A DNA stretch of 64,000 bases from Ditylenchus dipsaci (taxonomy: Eukaryota > Nematoda > Chromadorea > Rhabditida > Anguinidae): NCBI GenBank assembly GCA_004194705.1, contig SADC01001313.1, positions 44,674 through 108,673 of the forward strand, given 5' to 3'. Below the pieces are notes generated by a model. It had not been told where the DNA came from. It worked only from the letters and a program-made list of their open reading frames with translations, and made no database searches. The translations under genes and the position numbers were made by a program. Below are positions 59,212 through 64,000 of the stretch, one piece after another (the stretch's first letter is position 1; each line of letters opens with the position of its first letter).

Positions 59212-61793
59212 ATGAAAAAGTTCAACTACAATCAGTTTATTTCCGGGAATCAGCTTGACAAAAATCTGACTAACACATGGTCAATAGCAAGGGATTTGGA
59301 GAGAACTTGTTTATATTACAAGTAAGTTAATTTTTGTTAAAAAGTTATCTGCGGATTCAATAAAGTAGGACACTGTTTTCAAAATAAATATGTTAATATT
59401 CTGTTGTTCGCTCTACCAAACCTTGCTATTGAGTTTTTCCTGACCTTCTTGTCTAATTAGTTTTGCTTGTAGTTAGTAAGAATTTTAACCTATGGAATTT
59501 TTCGTGTAAATTTTCGGACGATATAAGTGAAAATAAAATTTTTTTGTTTCAAGATGTTGTATGAAAATTCGTGCATGCAGAGCCGGTTAACCCATAAATT
59601 TCCTTAAAGGGGGGGGGGGACTTCTAAGGCTACTCTTTGACATTGACTGCTAATTCACTTCACATACTTTTTTTTTCACATATTTTGTTCTTTCATCTCA
59701 GATGTTTTTACACCGTTTTGTAGCTGAGATTTTTCTCTTTCGATTTAGTGGTCAGACAGCCTGATTAAAGATAATTTTTGAAAATATCAAAACAGACTAA
59801 CACTAAAAACAGTGGTTTTCTACCTAGGTATTTTTAGTGGAGTTTAACCTTATATTATTTGGTGTGATTCTCTCGAAAAACTTTTTTAATCAGGGTGTTT
59901 GACCACTTAATCAAAAGAAAAAGATCTTAGCTACAAAACAGTGCAACATCGGAGATGAGTAAACAAAATATGTGAAAAAAATGTATAACAAGTGAAGCAG
60001 TGAAAAAAATAGCAATCAATGTCAAAAAGTAGCCGTAGATGTCCCCCTCTTTAAGCAATTTGCAAAGTATAAATACATTTGACGGTAAAAAATTTTCCAA
60101 CTTTGCAGACCATTGAATGGACTTACACGCATTGCTTTGTTTAGCTGCATGTACTTTATCCATCGGCTTAGCAAAATTTCTCTTGTGCATGTCAATCTGA
60201 GAATTCAATTGGTAAGTTTAAAAATATTTGAAATGATTAACCAAACAATGATTAATTTTTTTCAAAATTTCAAAAACACTTTCGCATTTTTCAGTGTTCT
60301 TGTGCGCTGCAATTCTCAGTGACTTGTACCACTCGACTGGCAGATTACATGAATGTAGCTTATGAGGATAAGCCAAGAATAGTACTAATGTTCTATGTGT
60401 TGCAATCAGCATAATCAACGGGGCTAGCATATTCACTAGCATAGTTACCATAATTAGTATTGCTGCAGAACGTCTGTTTGCTACAATATTGCATAATACT
60501 TATGAAAGGAGAGGGAACAATTGGGCTGTGGATTCTGATGGTCACGGTGAGCCTAATTATATTTGCTTGCCTGTATTCACCAAGTCAGATGCATAGAGCA
60601 AAATTTGACAGACTAGGTGCTAAAATTTTGGCAATCTTTTTTCAGGCTTATGGACTCCAAGAATCTTACAAAAGAGCAAAAAATTTCACCAGCAATGTCA
60701 TTTCACCTGTTATAAATGTCAAAAAAACATTTTAATTTTTTAACGCAGAATTCATCAGAATAGATGAAAAATATTAAAGCAGATCCTTAACCTAATTTAT
60801 GCATAAAAAAGGCTAAAATTTTCTTTAAGAATTTTCTGGGGATTTTAATCTCTATTGTGGAATAATCTACGTATAATAATTGGTGATTTTGACATGTGGA
60901 CGAGCAAAGACTGTTTTTACATACCACATACATCCCACAGTTGTACCCATATGCTTGGTTTTCTGCGTCTATATGCTGCTTTCTAGGCTCAATGGTAATT
61001 ACTAACTTTGAAAAATATTTATAACTGGATAAAAATTCAGGCATTAATTAAAATGTACAAGCACAACAAATGCAAACGGAAAATGCAGGCTGGAGTTACG
61101 CTTTCAACTCGCTATCAGGTTAGTTTATTTTGGCAGTGCTAAGCAGACCTTTTAAAGGTCCTAAGTTACTACTAACCCGATTTGCACATTACCTGTACCT
61201 TTCGCACTCTTTTTTTCGCCAAAAATCAATTGCCTGACCAAGCACTGAATATTCTTCATAAAGCTTACATAATTTTGCAGTAATAACGAAAACATGGTCA
61301 CGACGAAAGCTCTAGTGCCGGCTGTAGGTGGATTTGCACTGTTTGTATACCAGGTACTTGTCTGGCTATTTACACAAGTTGTGTGATCAAACGAGATGGA
61401 GAACAATGCACATATGTCAAACTACTCATACAAGTTCATATTTAACTTTAACTATTTCATTAGGTTAAAAAATATGTATTTTAGATTCTCTTTATGATAG
61501 CTGACTCCTACCAAATGTTCTTTATGGGATATCTTGCACTAAACTTCAAGCCACTATACATACAAATAAGAAAAGACTTTGCCAAAATACTGCCTATAAA
61601 TGCGTCAGAGTACAGAGTGCAGACGTGTTGCACGGATATTAATGTGACTGCAACGTACTTTAATGATCTAGACAGGTTGTGGAGCGTAGTCAATGAGCAT
61701 AAAAAGTTCAAAAAGCAAACCATTATAGTAAAAAAGCGCAAGAGACCAGTAAACAGAAGGACTACAGCCAAATGGAATAATAATTTTGTTTGA
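59212..61793 (+). CDS. Sra-superfamily (srab/sra-like) chemoreceptor
   Basis: Probable exons: 59212-59321, 60109-60211, 60295 to at least 60545, 60941-60994, 61041-61118, 61281-61353 and 61485-61793 (TGA). It reads MKKFNYNQFISGNQLDKNLT, then HVNLRIQL after TM1; a Cys-rich TM2 region; SIVTIISIAAERLFATILHN followed by TYERRG (the ER..A....YE motif after TM3 of Sra/Srab/Sre receptors); GLWILMVTVSLIIFACLY (TM4); LYPYAWFSASICCFLGSM (TM5); LSTRYQ then NENM (the LS.RYQ..EN motif); TM6; and FMIADSYQMFFMGYLALNFK (TM7) with a basic tail. A base is missing near 60383, one is extra near 60512, and the 61118/61281 junction is out of phase by one. TM4 reads on past the GTGAGC at 60546, so that donor may be unused and the third exon may extend to about 60.65 kb. 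Confidence 0.8.
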
Positions 61794-62325
61794 GCTTGTG
61801 TTTGTAAAGCAAGCAATTTAGCCAAGTGCACGAAATAAAAAAGTCACATTCAAAAAATATATAAACTAACGTTGAACGTGATTCATATTATTCCTAAAAA
61901 CGGTTGGGCCATAGTGCCGTAATTGGATCCATTAGAACCGTAGGCTGTGTTTATAAAACTTTATTCGTCGTATTAAAACGAAACAAATTCATCATAAATT
62001 TTAGCCTATTTTTCTGGCAATTTCGGCTAGAAACAGCCTCTGTAACATAGAGACAGCTCAAATTGTAGTTTTTTCAGTAATGGCGATTTTTTTTAGGCAA
62101 AGAAAGCCATCAGGGGATCGAGATTTTTTATTTTATTCTCATATAAACCTAGAAGCCTTTAGACTTGTTCAGCGCTCTTCGAAAAATAAGAGGGGAGTCA
62201 AAGCGAAATATGAAAAAATCCAAGCCAATGTTAAAAATCAAGGTAATTATTTGGAGAAGATCGACATACCACCCCCCCCCCCCTCGCCCATTTTTTAAAA
62301 ATGACTAAAACAATTCTCTGAACTA

Positions 62326-62582
62326 CCGTATTTTCTGTATTAAATCCCCCGGGAAGTTATTGTTCAACCTCAAAAAACTCGGAAAATTTTGAGGTCGATT
62401 TTGACATTTTTGGGTGGTTAACCAAAATTTTAAAAGTGGAATCAGCAGAACTCGTGGTAATTAAAAAAAACGCAAAAAAACAGATTGGCAAAATATTTTC
62501 TCTAGGCTGAGATTTGCGGTCTATATGGGGGGGGGGGATTTATAAGAGAGGGGGGACTTATTAGAGAAAATACGGTATATCG
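62326..62582. repeat. ACCGTATTT-type element
   Basis: The ends are TACCGTATTTTCTGTATTAA and TTATTAGAGAAAATACGGTA, with G-run and C-run subtermini. The interior holds the family core GTGGAATCAGCAGAACTCGT and AGGCTGAGATTTG. Confidence 0.75.
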
Positions 62583-62702
62583 TTTAATTGAAATGATAAG
62601 AAAAAATTCTCAGCATAAATGTGATAAATTTCAAAAAAAAATAACCTTAAAAGTACCCTAAAAGACCATTTTTAGTAATATCTTTAACACTACCTTTAGA
62701 AG

Positions 62703-63357
62703 GCAGGGCCAGCTGAGGACATTAACTTCTAGGAAAGTAATAATGCTAGGAAAAGCTCCTTCTAGAAAACGTGCATATAGGAAAAGACCAGGCTAGGACA
62801 ATTCACACTTGGACAATGACATGTTTTGGACAGTAGACCCTAGGACAATCGACTCTAGGACAATGGCTTTTTTGGAAAAGGCCTATCAGGAAGGGACACT
62901 AGGACAATGACGTCTTTGGAAAAGCGCCTTTCAGAAAAAGGGACACTAAGACAATTCTCTAGGACAATCGCTTTTAGGATAATCGCCTCTTTGGAAAATG
63001 GACACTAGGAAATGGACACTAGGAAAATTGCCTTTTAGGATAATTTACAGAAGGACAATGGACGACAGGACAAGAGACTATAGGACATACTATTTTTAGA
63101 CCCATAAAGTGATGTTATAACGTTTTAGACCGTTTAAAATTGTCCAAAAAGGGGCTTTTCCAGAAAGACGATTGTCCTATTGTCCTAGTGTCCATTTTCC
63201 TAAAAAACGCTTTTCCGAAAAGGCCGTTATCCTAGAGTACATTGTCCAGTTGTCAATTGTCCATACCTTTCATTTATCCTATATGCACGTTTTCCTAGAA
63301 GACGCTTTTCCTGGCATTATTGATTTCCTAGAAGTTAATGTCCTGAGCTGGCCCTGC
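62703..63357. mobile_element. Foldback (FB-type) element of GGACAAT subrepeats
   Basis: About 655 bp. The termini are GCAGGGCCAGCTGAGGACAT and ATGTCCTGAGCTGGCCCTGC. Between them the left arm is a chain of degenerate GGACAATGGAC / TAGGAAAAG units of about 12-18 bp, and the right arm the inverse (ATTGTCCTAGTGTCC, TTTTCC). The loop is near 63075-63140. TTTAGAAG lies outside both ends (62695-62702 and, one base away, 63359-63366). Long terminal inverted repeats made of tandem subrepeats are the defining layout of Drosophila FB elements; relationship to those is not implied. Confidence 0.8.
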
Positions 63358-64000
63358 GTTTAGAAGATGAAGCAAAATTTGTTTTGAGAAAGATTTTAAC
63401 TTTCTGAGCAGGAAAGTGATAAGAAATGTTTCTTTTAATTATTCTTATCGAAAAATTTAGTTTCAAGAGTTTTTTGGTCATTTTTGAAAATGGGGGGGGG
63501 GGGTTGGATCTCATTCTAATAAGTACCGAAACAAGACCATTACTCAGCAAGGTTAGCAAAGCCATTATGACCAGGGTATCGAAATCTACTCTTTGAAAGA
63601 TTGTACTTTTTAGGGCCGTCAGCCGTCAATAGTTAATGGTTGCTACTACTAACGAGCACAAATAAACTACAATCTTTGTGAATTTCGGCGAAAAAAATGT
63701 GTTTTTTTCAAAAAATCAGCATTTTTCGAACACCAATTTTTAGCGAAAAAATCGCCATAAAAATCTGAAAGCAGCCTGCACTATCCTAAGTCTTAGTGCA
63801 TCAGAAAGAGAATTTCATTCTGCATCTTATTGACAAAGTATTTCTGAAAAAAGTTGAGGAAGGAAAGACAAAAAGGCCTTTTGAAGTTTTCTAATCGTCC
63901 TAACTATAGCTTGAAACTTTATTTTCGCTAAGCAAACCTCAAATTCGAACACCGGATTTGTAATCAGCGTAACGTTTTTACTTAAGAAACTACTTTAAGA

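Larger units (their letters stand above)
61800..64000. other. 3' end of window, repeats only
   Basis: No exon is recognised after the receptor stop. The stretch contains an ACCGTATTT-type element (62326-62580), the GGACAAT foldback element (62703-63357) and, from about 63.8 kb, the start of a foldback unit like those at 29-31 and 37 kb (GAACACCGGATTTGTAATCAG). The frames at 62080 and 63172 fall wholly or partly in repeat sequence. Confidence 0.6.

Overview
The window is eukaryotic and almost certainly nematode nuclear DNA. It is AT-rich, has split genes with GT..AG introns ranging from about 45 bp to several kb, and carries gene families that are nematode-specific or strongly expanded in nematodes: two tandem srt-type seven-transmembrane chemoreceptors, one Sra-superfamily (srab/sra-like) chemoreceptor and one patched-related (ptr) sterol-sensing-domain protein. 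There are no tRNA operons, bacterial gene arrays or CRISPR arrays. I do not name a species. All recognisable genes are on the + strand.

Layout. (1) 2.6-20.1 kb: an SPSB/gustavus-type SPRY plus SOCS-box gene. Its ten 3' exons (13930-20064) are clean. Upstream Ser/Pro/Gln-rich exons at 2.6-3.2, 6.3 and 11.0-11.6 kb probably encode a long disordered N-terminus, but their reading frames are interrupted. (2) 20.1-26.2 kb: gene-free and packed with transposon remnants (mariner-like and hAT-like MITEs and a 2 kb foldback structure with a minisatellite). (3) 26.2-36.7 kb: two tandem srt genes of seven exons each with the same architecture; the fourth intron of the first carries about 3 kb of nested inverted repeats. 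(4) 39.37-39.73 kb: a small three-exon gene for a secreted, glycine-zipper-like peptide of 89 residues. (5) 39.7-48.9 kb: mostly repeats (hAT, PIF/Harbinger, pogo-like and foldback elements) with two weak candidate exons. (6) 49.0-58.35 kb: a 24-exon ptr gene. (7) 59.2-61.8 kb: the Sra-superfamily receptor. (8) 61.8-64 kb: repeats, including a foldback element built of GGACAAT-type subrepeats.

The genes do not form a pathway. The receptors are candidate chemosensory genes, the ptr protein is a membrane sterol/cuticle-type protein, and SPSB is a ubiquitin-ligase adaptor.

The most striking general observation is that many exons of the receptor and ptr genes, and the 5' exons of the SPSB gene, are interrupted by single-base frame losses. 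About twenty are of the same polarity (one base too few) against two or three of the opposite sign, while almost all splice sites, and all seven SPSB core exons, stay intact. In the two srt paralogues one of these falls at the same codon. Consensus-sequence deletions are the simplest explanation. Shared ancestral lesions or translational/RNA-level recoding are alternatives that transcript and raw-read data would separate.
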